DNA of 60,838 bases from UBA4292 sp002395865 (lineage in GTDB: Bacteria > Bacillota > Clostridia > Lachnospirales > Lachnospiraceae). The notes under the pieces were generated by a model that did no database searches, had not been told where the DNA came from, and saw only the letters and a program-made list of their open reading frames with translations. The position numbers and the translations under genes are program-made. Position 1 is the stretch's first letter. Each line of letters begins with the position of its first letter. This document shows positions 9,456-17,047 of the stretch, in pieces. The stretch is from the NCBI GenBank assembly GCA_946533395.1, contig CAMNBU010000012.1, forward strand, positions 1 through 60,838, read 5' to 3'.

Positions 9456-11678
9456 ATGGCTGTTATCGAGGGATTTGTTTCCAAGATAGTATTTTCAAAC
9501 AGGGAGAACGGGTATGCTGTGTTCGTGATGGAGACCGAGGGGGATGACGCGTCAGAGCAGACCGTAAGCGGAACCTTCCCGGGTGTAGACCAGGGCGATT
9601 ATCTTCGGGTCGAGGGGGAGGTCTTCATACATCCCACATACGGTCCGCAGATAAAGGCAACCTCCTTTACGAGGAAGCGCCCCGAGGACGAGGTCAGTGT
9701 GCTCAGATACCTCGCCTCCGGAGCAGTGAAGGGCATCGGACCGGTTCTCGCTGCCAAGATCGTTAAGAAGTTCGGCAATGACACCTTCCGGGTTTTGGAG
9801 GAGGAGCCAGAGCTCCTCGCAAAGGTGAAGGGCATCAGCGAGAAGAAGGCCAGGGAGATAGCTGAGGTCGTGGCGCAGAAGAAGGATATGCGCCAGGCCA
9901 TGATATTCCTTCAGAACTTCGGCATCACACTTAAGCTCGCTGCGAAGATATACGACAGATACGGCAGCGGATTATATGGAATAATAAAGACCAATCCCTA
10001 CAAGCTGGCCGAGGATATAGACGGCGTGGGCTTTAAGACCGCCGATGAGATAGCCGCGAAGGCGGGTATAGTGCCCGACAGCGATTTCAGGATACAGTGC
10101 GGCACGGAGCATGTATTAAAGAACGCGGGTGCGCAGGGCAATACCTACCTGCCAAAGAGCGAGCTTCTGGCGCAGGCTGCCGAGCTTTTAATGGTGGAGC
10201 CTGAAGCCATAGAGCGAAATCTCATGCAGATGCAGCTCGACCGCAGGATAATCATTCGCGGCGATCAGGCCACCGGGGAGACAAAGGTATTTCTTGCGTT
10301 TTATTTTTATATGGAGATGAATGTCGCGGGACATCTGCGCGACCTGAATATACGCGAGGATGTTCCGGATGCCTCGCTTGAGAGGCAGATAGACGCGATA
10401 GAGCGCGAAAAGGGTCTGGAGCTCGACAGTATGCAGAGGGAGGCAGTGAAGGCCGCCGTCACCCACGGGCTGACGGTCATTACCGGCGGTCCCGGTACAG
10501 GAAAGACCACGACGATCAATGCCATCATCAGCTTCTTCGAGAAGCAGAGGCTCTCGATACTTCTGGCGGCACCCACGGGCCGCGCGGCGAAGAGGATGAG
10601 CGAGACCACGGGGCACGAGGCCTCCACCATCCACCGCATGCTCGAACTGTCCGGTTCCGTGGAGGAGGGCGGCAGAGCGGTCTTCGCCAGAAATGAGGAG
10701 AACCCGCTGAAGGAGGACGCCATCATCATTGACGAGATGAGTATGGTGGACATAAGTCTTATGAACGCTCTTTTGAAGGCGGTGATACCGGGCACCCGTC
10801 TGATACTGGTGGGGGACGCGGATCAGCTGCCGAGCGTGGGTCCGGGGAGAGTCCTCGGGGATATCATCGACTCGGAGTGCTTCACTGTAGTAAAGCTGAA
10901 CAGGATATTCCGTCAGGCGCAGGAGAGCGATATCATCATGAACGCCCACAAGATAAACGACGGCGAGCAGGTGGAGATAAAGCCCGGCAGCAAGGACTTC
11001 CTCTTCGTGAAGAGGTACAGCGTCGAGGAGATATGCCCCATACTGGTAATGCTCGTGCGCGACAAGCTTCCGAAGTATGTGGGCGCCCCCGTCAAGGACG
11101 TGCAGGTGCTCACACCCATGCGAAAGGGCAGTCTGGGCGTGGAGGCTCTCAACAAGATGCTCCAGTTCTACCTGAACCCGCAGGCCCCCGACAAGACCGA
11201 GAAGGAGAACGGCGACACCGTATTTCGCGAGGGGGATAAGGTGATGCAGATAAAGAACGACTACCAGATGGAGTGGACGGTGAAGAACCGCGCGGGCTAC
11301 ACCGTCAGCAGCGGCATGGGGATCTTTAACGGCGACGTGGGCATCATCAGGGAGATCAATCTGTATGCAGAGACAGTGGACGTGGAGTTCGACGAGGGCA
11401 GGATGGCACAGTACAACTTCAAACAGCTGGATGAGCTCGAGCTCGCCTATGCCTGCACCATCCACAAGTCTCAGGGAAGCGAGTACCCCGCAGTGGTACT
11501 GCCTCTTCTCGCGGGACCGAGGCCGCTCATGAACCGAAACCTGCTCTACACGGCGGTGACCCGGGCGAAGCAGTGCGTGACGGTGCTCGGAAGCCCCGAA
11601 TGCTTCGCGCAGATGATAGCAAGCAAGGATACTTTAGAGCGCTATTCGGGCCTTATCGACAGGCTGAAGGAGGTGTAG
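9456..11678 (+). CDS. recD2: RecD2-type ATP-dependent DNA helicase
   Basis: A superfamily 1B 5'-3' helicase of 740 residues. The N-terminal third has the OB-like and helix-hairpin-helix region found in RecD2 of bacteria lacking RecBC (LASGAVKGIGPVLAAKIVKK). Walker A is GGPGTGKTTT near residue 345, Walker B is IIDEMSMVD, and GDADQLPSVGPG and ACTIHKSQGSEYPAV are later helicase motifs. RecD2 is linked to replication-fork and mismatch repair functions. It ends 1 base before comF, so they share a message. Confidence 0.95.
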   Translation: MAVIEGFVSKIVFSNRENGYAVFVMETEGDDASEQTVSGTFPGVDQGDYLRVEGEVFIHPTYGPQIKATSFTRKRPEDEVSVLRYLASGAVKGIGPVLAAKIVKKFGNDTFRVLEEEPELLAKVKGISEKKAREIAEVVAQKKDMRQAMIFLQNFGITLKLAAKIYDRYGSGLYGIIKTNPYKLAEDIDGVGFKTADEIAAKAGIVPDSDFRIQCGTEHVLKNAGAQGNTYLPKSELLAQAAELLMVEPEAIERNLMQMQLDRRIIIRGDQATGETKVFLAFYFYMEMNVAGHLRDLNIREDVPDASLERQIDAIEREKGLELDSMQREAVKAAVTHGLTVITGGPGTGKTTTINAIISFFEKQRLSILLAAPTGRAAKRMSETTGHEASTIHRMLELSGSVEEGGRAVFARNEENPLKEDAIIIDEMSMVDISLMNALLKAVIPGTRLILVGDADQLPSVGPGRVLGDIIDSECFTVVKLNRIFRQAQESDIIMNAHKINDGEQVEIKPGSKDFLFVKRYSVEEICPILVMLVRDKLPKYVGAPVKDVQVLTPMRKGSLGVEALNKMLQFYLNPQAPDKTEKENGDTVFREGDKVMQIKNDYQMEWTVKNRAGYTVSSGMGIFNGDVGIIREINLYAETVDVEFDEGRMAQYNFKQLDELELAYACTIHKSQGSEYPAVVLPLLAGPRPLMNRNLLYTAVTRAKQCVTVLGSPECFAQMIASKDTLERYSGLIDRLKEV

Positions 11679-11679
11679 C

Positions 11680-12426
11680 GTGGGACTGCTGGATATCATC
11701 TACCCGCGAGTTTGCCCCGTGTGCGCGAAACCTGTTCGCCGGGATTATCTCCTGAAGGGGGAGAACAACAACATACCGAAGGACATCGGTATGGAGAAGC
11801 TCATCTGCCCGCACTGCTACAACAGGCTGCCGTTTATAAAGCCGCCCACCTGCCTTAAATGCGGAAAGCACATCGAGGACGGCACGAAGGCATACTGCGC
11901 GGACTGCGACGAAAAGGACAGGCCCTTTGAGAAATGCATAAGCATCATGGACTACTCCGATGAGATCGCGGGCAGGATGATGTGGGACTTAAAATACAAG
12001 AACCGCCGCGAGTACGCGGATCTTCTGGCGCTTATCATAGCGCAGAAGAACGCTGCGCAGATCGTATCGTGGAGATGCGACGCGCTGGTCCCCGTACCCG
12101 TTCATCCCTCGAAGAGGAAGAGCCGCGGCTACAACCAGACAGAGCTCGTGGCGAACAGGTTGGGTGAGCTTCTGGACATACCCGTCAAGCCGCAGGTCCT
12201 CATCCGCGCCCGCAAGACTGTCCCGCAGAAGGGGCTTGACGCGGACGCTCGGGCAAGGAACCTAAAGAGCGCATTCGCGCCGGGGGAGGAGGCCTGCCCG
12301 AAGCGGGTAATCCTTCTCGATGACATATACACCACGGGTGCCACCATGAGAGTGTGTACCGACGTGCTGCTGGCTTCGGGCGCGCAGATGGTGTTCGGGA
12401 TATGCTGCTGCGCGGGAAGCAACTGA
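11680..12426 (+). CDS. ComF-family phosphoribosyltransferase-like protein
   Basis: A 248-residue protein with several N-terminal Cys pairs (CPVC, CPHC, CLKCGKHI and CADC), probably a zinc ribbon. They are followed by a type I phosphoribosyltransferase fold with the PRPP loop VILLDDIYTTGATM and VPVPVHPSKRKSRGYNQ. ComFC proteins are needed for DNA uptake in competent bacteria, but homologues are widespread in species not known to be competent. The start is GTG, preceded by GGAGGTGTAGC inside the end of recD2. Coupling with a DNA helicase suggests a DNA-processing role, which is inference. Confidence 0.92.
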   Translation: MGLLDIIYPRVCPVCAKPVRRDYLLKGENNNIPKDIGMEKLICPHCYNRLPFIKPPTCLKCGKHIEDGTKAYCADCDEKDRPFEKCISIMDYSDEIAGRMMWDLKYKNRREYADLLALIIAQKNAAQIVSWRCDALVPVPVHPSKRKSRGYNQTELVANRLGELLDIPVKPQVLIRARKTVPQKGLDADARARNLKSAFAPGEEACPKRVILLDDIYTTGATMRVCTDVLLASGAQMVFGICCCAGSN

Positions 12427-12477
12427 TGAATGAAGGCCGCCTGAAGCGGCTCACGATAAAACACTGCAGGAGGTGTC

Positions 12478-13956
12478 ATGAAGGAGTTTAAAATGCTTAT
12501 CAACGCCTTGGACAAGGTTGGGCACATCAACAAGGAAATCTACGGAAACTTCTCCGAGCATCTGGGAAGGTGCATCTACGAGGGCCTGTATGTGGGCGAG
12601 GACTCGCCCATCGAGAATATCTGCGGCATCAGGAAGGACGTGATAGATGCCATGAAGCAGATACAGGTGCCGGTGCTTCGGTGGCCGGGCGGGTGCTTCG
12701 CGGACGAGTACCACTGGATGGACGGCATCGGCCCGAAGGAGAAGCGCAAGCGGATGGTCAACACTAACTGGGGCGGCGTGGTGGAGGACAACAGCTTCGG
12801 CACGCACGAGTTCATGAAGGTGTGCGAGCTGACCGGCTGCGAGCCCTACATCACCGGCAATGTCGGCAGCGGCACAGTGAAGGAGATGGCGGAGTGGATC
12901 GAGTACATGACATTCGACGGCGTCTCGCCCATGGCCGAGCTGAGAAGGCAGAACGGACAGGACAAGCCGTGGAAGCTGAAGTATTTCGCCGTGGGCAATG
13001 AGAGCTGGGGTTGCGGCGGAAATATGTCCCCCGAGAGATATACACAGGAGTATAAGAAGTTCGCAAGCTTCTGCAAGAACTACAGCGGCAATCAGCTCTA
13101 CCGCGTCGCATGCGGCCCGAGCTCCTCGGACTACAACTGGACCGAGGTGATGATGAAGAATCTAAAGAGTCCGGGCTACTGGATGGCCGAGGGACTTGCG
13201 CTGCATTTCTACTCGATACCTGACTGGAACGCTAAGGGCTACGCGACCGAATTTGGCGAGGAGGAATACTATAAGCTCCTGTCGTGCGCGAACTTCACCG
13301 GACCGCTCATCGAGGCGCATTCCAAGATCATGGACCGCTATGACCCCGAGAACCATGTGGGACTCATAGTTGATGAGTGGGGCACCTGGTTCGAGGTGGA
13401 GAAGGGCACCAACCCCGGCTTCCTCTACCAGCAGAACACCATGCGCGACGCCATGGTGGCAGCTATCTCGCTCAACGCATTTAACCGCCACTGCCGCCGC
13501 GTGAAGATGGCCAACATTGCCCAGATGGTAAATGTGCTACAGGCGATCATACTCACCGAGGGCGAGAAGCTGGTGAAGACCCCCACCTACCATGTATTCG
13601 ACCTGTTTAAGGGACATATGGAGGGCGAGGCGGTATACTGCTTCAGTGAAAATGTAAATATACGTGAGGGTCTCGATACCCCAATGCTCACGAGCTCGGC
13701 ATCCGTAAAGGACGGCGTGATGACCGTTACCATAGCAAATACCTCCCACGAGGAGGCGGCGGCCATAAGCTGCGATATACGCGGATTTGACGCTAAGACG
13801 GTAAAGGCACGCATACTTGCGGGCGAGATGCACGCGCACAACACATTTGACGCGCCGGAGACGGTCGTGATACACGAGATGGATGCCGACATAAAGGACG
13901 GCGTGCTGAACGCAACGCTTCCCGCATGCTCCGTGGCGGAGTTCGTTATTAAATAG
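12478..13956 (+). CDS. GH51 alpha-L-arabinofuranosidase
   Basis: A glycoside hydrolase of 492 residues that releases arabinofuranose from arabinan or arabinoxylan fragments. The acid/base is Glu175 in VGNESWGCGG and the nucleophile is Glu300 in VDEWGTWFE. LRWPGGCFADEYHW is a family hallmark. There is no signal peptide, so it is intracellular and probably acts on imported oligosaccharides. The start has a strong GGAGGTG site 4-8 bases upstream. An in-frame ATG 15 bases later is possible. This suggests a plant-polysaccharide user. Confidence 0.95.
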   Translation: MKEFKMLINALDKVGHINKEIYGNFSEHLGRCIYEGLYVGEDSPIENICGIRKDVIDAMKQIQVPVLRWPGGCFADEYHWMDGIGPKEKRKRMVNTNWGGVVEDNSFGTHEFMKVCELTGCEPYITGNVGSGTVKEMAEWIEYMTFDGVSPMAELRRQNGQDKPWKLKYFAVGNESWGCGGNMSPERYTQEYKKFASFCKNYSGNQLYRVACGPSSSDYNWTEVMMKNLKSPGYWMAEGLALHFYSIPDWNAKGYATEFGEEEYYKLLSCANFTGPLIEAHSKIMDRYDPENHVGLIVDEWGTWFEVEKGTNPGFLYQQNTMRDAMVAAISLNAFNRHCRRVKMANIAQMVNVLQAIILTEGEKLVKTPTYHVFDLFKGHMEGEAVYCFSENVNIREGLDTPMLTSSASVKDGVMTVTIANTSHEEAAAISCDIRGFDAKTVKARILAGEMHAHNTFDAPETVVIHEMDADIKDGVLNATLPACSVAEFVIK

Positions 13957-13989
13957 CTGCAATAAAACACACAAAAACTCAATAAAAAC

Positions 13990-14063
13990 AAAAAAAGAGT
14001 CTTGACTGAGACGGCGCGGTATGCTATACTACCCGAACGTGGAAGGAGCTAGACTCTTTTTTT
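13990..14063 (+). other. Inverted repeat enclosing a promoter; possible abfA terminator
   Basis: AAAAAAAGAGTCT (13990-14002) and AGACTCTTTTTTT (14051-14063) are perfect 13-base inverted arms around a 48-base loop. The right arm continues into T residues, so transcripts from the arabinofuranosidase gene could stop here. The loop holds the promoter of the next operon. Confidence 0.6.
14002..14030 (+). promoter_or_regulatory. Sigma-A promoter of rpmG-secE-nusG
   Basis: TTGACT at 14002-14007, a 17-base spacer and TATACT at 14025-14030. The start of transcription would fall near 14037. Confidence 0.85.
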
Positions 14064-14067
14064 TGTG

Positions 14068-14081
14068 CGCGAAATTTCGCG
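14068..14081. repeat. 14-bp perfect palindrome in the rpmG leader
   Basis: CGCGAAATTTCGCG reads the same on both strands. It lies between the promoter and the rpmG ribosome site and may fold as a hairpin or bind a dimeric protein. Confidence 0.5.
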
Positions 14082-14125
14082 AGGGAGTCCGGTTATAACA
14101 TAGATTTTTATCGGAGGTGGATGCT

Positions 14126-14275
14126 GTGAGAGTAAGGATCACTTTGGAGTGTACAGATTGCAAGAACCGCAATTATAACATGATGAAGGACAAGAAGGCT
14201 CATCCTGAGCGCATGGAGACCAAGAAGTACTGCAGATTCTGCAAGAAGCACACGATGCACAAGGAAACAAAGTAA
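14126..14275 (+). CDS. rpmG: 50S ribosomal protein L33 (zinc type)
   Basis: A short gene of 49 residues. The protein has two Cys pairs (CTDC and CRFC) in the L33 pattern and ends HKETK like the family. This is the zinc-binding form. GTG at 14126 is the start because TCGGAGGTGG lies 6-15 bases upstream and the product then begins MRVRITLECTDCKNRNYN. It is first in the rpmG-secE-nusG unit, the usual order. Confidence 0.96.
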   Translation: MRVRITLECTDCKNRNYNMMKDKKAHPERMETKKYCRFCKKHTMHKETK

Positions 14276-14285
14276 GGAGTCCCAT

Positions 14286-14495
14286 ATGGCAAACGAGAAG
14301 GAGACCAAGCCCAAGAAGCATATTTTCAAAAAGCTCAAGGCTGAATTTAAGAAGATCATCTGGCCGTCAAAGGACACCGTGAGGAAGGAGACGACTTCCG
14401 TTATTCTGTCCACCGCGTTCCTGGGCGTGCTTATAGCGTGCCTCGACGGACTTATCAAGCTGGGTATAACATTCCTTACATCCATAGGCGGCTGA
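14286..14495 (+). CDS. secE: Preprotein translocase subunit SecE
   Basis: A 69-residue single-helix SecE. Its basic, amphipathic N-terminal part (KKLKAEFKKIIWPSKDTV) is the conserved SecE stretch and is followed by a transmembrane helix (AFLGVLIACLDGLIKLGITF). It clamps SecY in the translocon; secY is in this window at 51957. AAGGAGT lies upstream of the ATG, 10 bases after rpmG. Confidence 0.96.
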   Translation: MANEKETKPKKHIFKKLKAEFKKIIWPSKDTVRKETTSVILSTAFLGVLIACLDGLIKLGITFLTSIGG

Positions 14496-14508
14496 TCGGG
14501 GGGTAATT

Positions 14509-15042
14509 ATGGCAGATGAAGAATTGACTCCCCAGTGGTATGTCGCACATACCTATTCGGGCTACGAGAACAAGGTCAAGATGGATCTCGAGAAGACTAT
14601 AGAGAACAGAAACCTTCAGGACCAGATCATGGAGGTCTGTGTTCCCGTGTACGAGGAGGAGGAAGAGACCGAGAGCGGCAGAAAGAAGGCCGTTTCACGC
14701 AAGCTTTTCCCCGGATATGTTCTCATCCATATGTACATGAACGATGACACATGGTATGTCGTAAGAAATACCAGAGGTGTCACGGGCTTTGTAGGCCCGG
14801 GATCGAAGCCGGTTCCGCTTACAGAGGACGAGGTAAGAAAGCTCGGTATGCATTCCGCACCCATTCCCTGCGATTACGCGGAGGGCGACCAGATCGTCGT
14901 TATCAAGGGCGTCTGGGAGGGTACCATCGGAACTGTACAGAGCATCAACCCCGGCAAACAGAGACTCACCATCGTGGTCGAGATGTTCGGCCGCGAGACG
15001 CCTGTCGAGCTCAGCTTTGATGAGGTTAAGCAGGCAGATTAA
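14509..15042 (+). CDS. nusG: Transcription termination/antitermination protein NusG
   Basis: A 177-residue elongation factor that rides on RNA polymerase. The NGN domain begins WYVAHTYSGYENKVK and contains RKLFPGYVLIHMYM. The C-terminal KOW domain contains GDQIVVIKGVWEGTIGTV. It lies between secE and the L11/L1 genes as in most bacteria. A GGGG-rich ribosome site precedes the ATG. Confidence 0.98.
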   Translation: MADEELTPQWYVAHTYSGYENKVKMDLEKTIENRNLQDQIMEVCVPVYEEEEETESGRKKAVSRKLFPGYVLIHMYMNDDTWYVVRNTRGVTGFVGPGSKPVPLTEDEVRKLGMHSAPIPCDYAEGDQIVVIKGVWEGTIGTVQSINPGKQRLTIVVEMFGRETPVELSFDEVKQAD

Positions 15043-15135
15043 TGTTGCAGGTACTGTACCTGTCGCTTCGCGACCGGTGCATACTGTGGGAGGGATTTAT
15101 CCCGACATTACCACTTATATTTAGGAGGTGCCATT
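15043..15135 (+). other. nusG-rplK intergenic hairpins
   Basis: CAGGTACTGTACCTG (15047-15061) and GTCGCTTCGCGAC (15062-15074) are two tandem hairpins, followed by a GGGA/TCCC stem. No T-tract is present. They could be a leader for the L11-L1 unit. No named family is recognised. Confidence 0.35.
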
Positions 15136-15561
15136 ATGGCAAAGAAGGTTACAGGTTACATCAAGTTACAGATTCCTGCCGCTAAGGCAACACCTGCACC
15201 GCCCGTAGGACCGGCTCTCGGTCAGCACGGCGTAAATATCGTGCAGTTCACAAAGGAATTCAACGCGAGAACGGCTGACCAGGCAGGAATGATCATTCCC
15301 GTAGTCATCACCGTTTACGCAGACAAGAGCTTCAGCTTCATCACGAAGACACCGCCCGCAGCAGTTCTTTTAAAGAAGGCATGCAAGATCGAGAGCGGAT
15401 CAGGCAAGCCCAACAGGGATAAGGTTGCCAAGATCTCTATGGCAGAGGTCCGCAAGATCGCAGAGCTTAAGATGCCTGATCTCAATGCGGCAAGCGTTGA
15501 GGCAGCTGTCAGCATGATCGCAGGTACAGCGCGTTCAATGGGTATCGTAGTTACAGAGTAA
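15136..15561 (+). CDS. rplK: 50S ribosomal protein L11
   Basis: A 141-residue protein starting MAKKVTGYIKLQIPAAKATP, with the thiostrepton-region proline-rich stretch PPVGPALGQHGVNI and the C-terminal RNA-binding domain. The upstream site is AGGAGGTGCC. It is followed by rplA as usual. Confidence 0.98.
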   Translation: MAKKVTGYIKLQIPAAKATPAPPVGPALGQHGVNIVQFTKEFNARTADQAGMIIPVVITVYADKSFSFITKTPPAAVLLKKACKIESGSGKPNRDKVAKISMAEVRKIAELKMPDLNAASVEAAVSMIAGTARSMGIVVTE

Positions 15562-15644
15562 GGACGTAAGACTGTCTGAATCTTCACATCAAGTGGAAGG
15601 ACCGTTTACAGAAGAGGTCCGCAATTACCACCAGGAGGTTAATC

Positions 15645-16340
15645 ATGAAAAGAGGAAAGAAATATCAGGAGGCTGCCAAGCTCGTAGACCGCAAGGTATT
15701 ATATGATACCGCTGATGCTATCAGCCTTGTTAAGAAGACATCCATCGCAAAGTTCGATGAGACTGTTGAGGTACACATCAGAACAGGCTGCGACGGACGT
15801 CACGCAGATCAGCAGGTCAGAGGCGCTGTAGTGCTTCCCCACGGTACAGGTAAGACTGTCCGCATCCTTGTATTCGCAAAGGGCGACAAGGCTGACGAGG
15901 CACTCGCTGCAGGCGCAGATTTTGTAGGAGCTGAGGAGCTTATTCCGAAGATCCAGAACGAGGGTTGGCTTGACTTCGACGTAGTAGTAGCTACACCGAA
16001 CATGATGGGCGTTGTAGGACGTTTAGGCCGTGTTCTCGGGCCGAAGGGCCTCATGCCTAACCCGAAGGCCGGCACAGTCACCATGGACATCACCAAGGCT
16101 GTCAATGAGATCAAAGCCGGTAAGATCGAGTACAGACTCGACAAGACAAACATCATCCACGTTCCCGTAGGCAAGGCTTCCTTCACAGAGGAGCAGCTCA
16201 CAGAGAACTTCCAGACCATCATCGCAGCTGTAAACAAGGCTAAGCCAGCAGCAGTTAAGGGCGCTTACTTAAAGAGCGTTACCCTCACAACTACCATGGG
16301 CCCCGGCATCAAGATGAACGCTGCCAAGCTGATGGGTTAA
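15645..16340 (+). CDS. rplA: 50S ribosomal protein L1
   Basis: A 231-residue protein of the L1 stalk with GRLGRVLGPKGLMPNPKAGT, the family signature. L1 is a translational repressor of its own operon in many bacteria. The 83-base gap before it contains GGACC / GGTCC arms that could be an operator, but this is weak. The usual next genes, rplJ and rplL, are not here but at 33085 and 33642. Confidence 0.98.
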   Translation: MKRGKKYQEAAKLVDRKVLYDTADAISLVKKTSIAKFDETVEVHIRTGCDGRHADQQVRGAVVLPHGTGKTVRILVFAKGDKADEALAAGADFVGAEELIPKIQNEGWLDFDVVVATPNMMGVVGRLGRVLGPKGLMPNPKAGTVTMDITKAVNEIKAGKIEYRLDKTNIIHVPVGKASFTEEQLTENFQTIIAAVNKAKPAAVKGAYLKSVTLTTTMGPGIKMNAAKLMG

Positions 16341-16362
16341 TAACCGGATATGAGTTAATAAG

Positions 16363-16390
16363 AAGCTGTCGCGAAAGCGGCAGCTTTTTT
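16363..16390 (+). terminator. Terminator after rplA
   Basis: AAGCTGTCGC / GCGGCAGCTT is a 10-bp stem with one G-U pair and a GAAA loop. It is followed by a T-tract. It ends the rpmG-to-rplA unit. Confidence 0.95.
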
Positions 16391-16672
16391 GTTGCCCGGA
16401 AACCGGTCGTATTTCATAAAAATGATGAAGAAAATTGTGCAATTCGATGAAAATGAAACGATTGATGAAATAATATGTGATTCTTCGACTGTTTTGGCGA
16501 CTTCTATTATAGAGGGATATAAGAGAAGAATGTGATGTGTGGGTATGAAGTGATTTATGGGGAGGTGAGTCCGACTGGGATTAGATTACAGCATGAGGGT
16601 TAATTAACTGAAGCATTCAGATAGTATGCTTCCACATGAAATGTATTGTCTTTATGACGGAGAGGAGTTTTT
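16391..16672 (+). other. Intergenic region before the ABC/peptidase operon
   Basis: About 280 bases of AT-rich sequence with no open frame of note. It holds the ECF-like promoter listed separately and a leader of about 160 bases. Confidence 0.5.
16476..16502 (+). promoter_or_regulatory. Putative ECF-type promoter of the 16.7-24 kb operon
   Basis: TGTGAT (16476-16481), 16 bases and CGACT (16498-16502). The same spacing and similar flanks occur before the sigma gene at 26438 (TGTGAC, 16 bases, CGACT). The pattern resembles the TGTAAC/CGAC type promoters known for B. subtilis SigX. Sequence similarity also extends about 30 bases upstream (GATGAAAAT here, GACGAAAAT there). Confidence 0.6.
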
Positions 16673-17047
16673 ATGAACAGAGGATTAAGAAATACAGCAT
16701 TGGCACTACTGGTTACTGCACTGCTTGGTATAATGGCGAGCAGGGTTTATGCTCTCAGTGTAGGCTATAACACATCATCTACCATATGGAAGGCTACTGC
16801 GTATAATACGACCACAGTCGATAAAACGCTTTACACCAATACCAGGCCGGCAGCGGGAACAGGAGGAGTGATAGTCGAAATTACGCTGTTGGATAATACA
16901 GAGATAGCGTCGAAGCTGTTTCCGTATTATACTGGCGTAAGTGATCTGACTGCTATTATTCCCTCACATGAGTTCATGAAAATATATGTCGGTCCGAATA
17001 TGCCCGGACAGAATGTTCAGGGTGATCTTCATTACGGAACCTACTGA
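16673..17047 (+). CDS. Small secreted protein of unknown function
   Basis: A 124-residue protein with a clear Sec signal peptide (hydrophobic core ALALLVTALLGIMAS, cleavage likely after VYA at residue 27). The mature part of about 97 residues is rich in Thr, Tyr and Asn (GYNTSSTIWKATAYNTTTV) and ends LHYGTY. It has no cysteine. The family is not recognised. Its stop overlaps the start of the FtsX-type permease (ATGA), so the two are translationally coupled. It may therefore be the substrate or partner of that transporter. The order small Sec-secreted protein, large permease, ATPase recalls lactococcin 972-type loci, but no sequence match to that bacteriocin can be claimed. Confidence 0.75.
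   Translation: MNRGLRNTALALLVTALLGIMASRVYALSVGYNTSSTIWKATAYNTTTVDKTLYTNTRPAAGTGGVIVEITLLDNTEIASKLFPYYTGVSDLTAIIPSHEFMKIYVGPNMPGQNVQGDLHYGTY

Noticed and set aside
10188..11465. Long minus-strand open frame (425 codons) opposite recD2
   Set aside because: It is antisense to a strongly conserved helicase, lacks a ribosome site and has the His/Val/Leu-rich composition of a shadow frame.
16673..17047. Lactococcin 972-type bacteriocin
   Set aside because: The gene order is suggestive, but the mature sequence shows no clear similarity to that family, so only the layout is mentioned.
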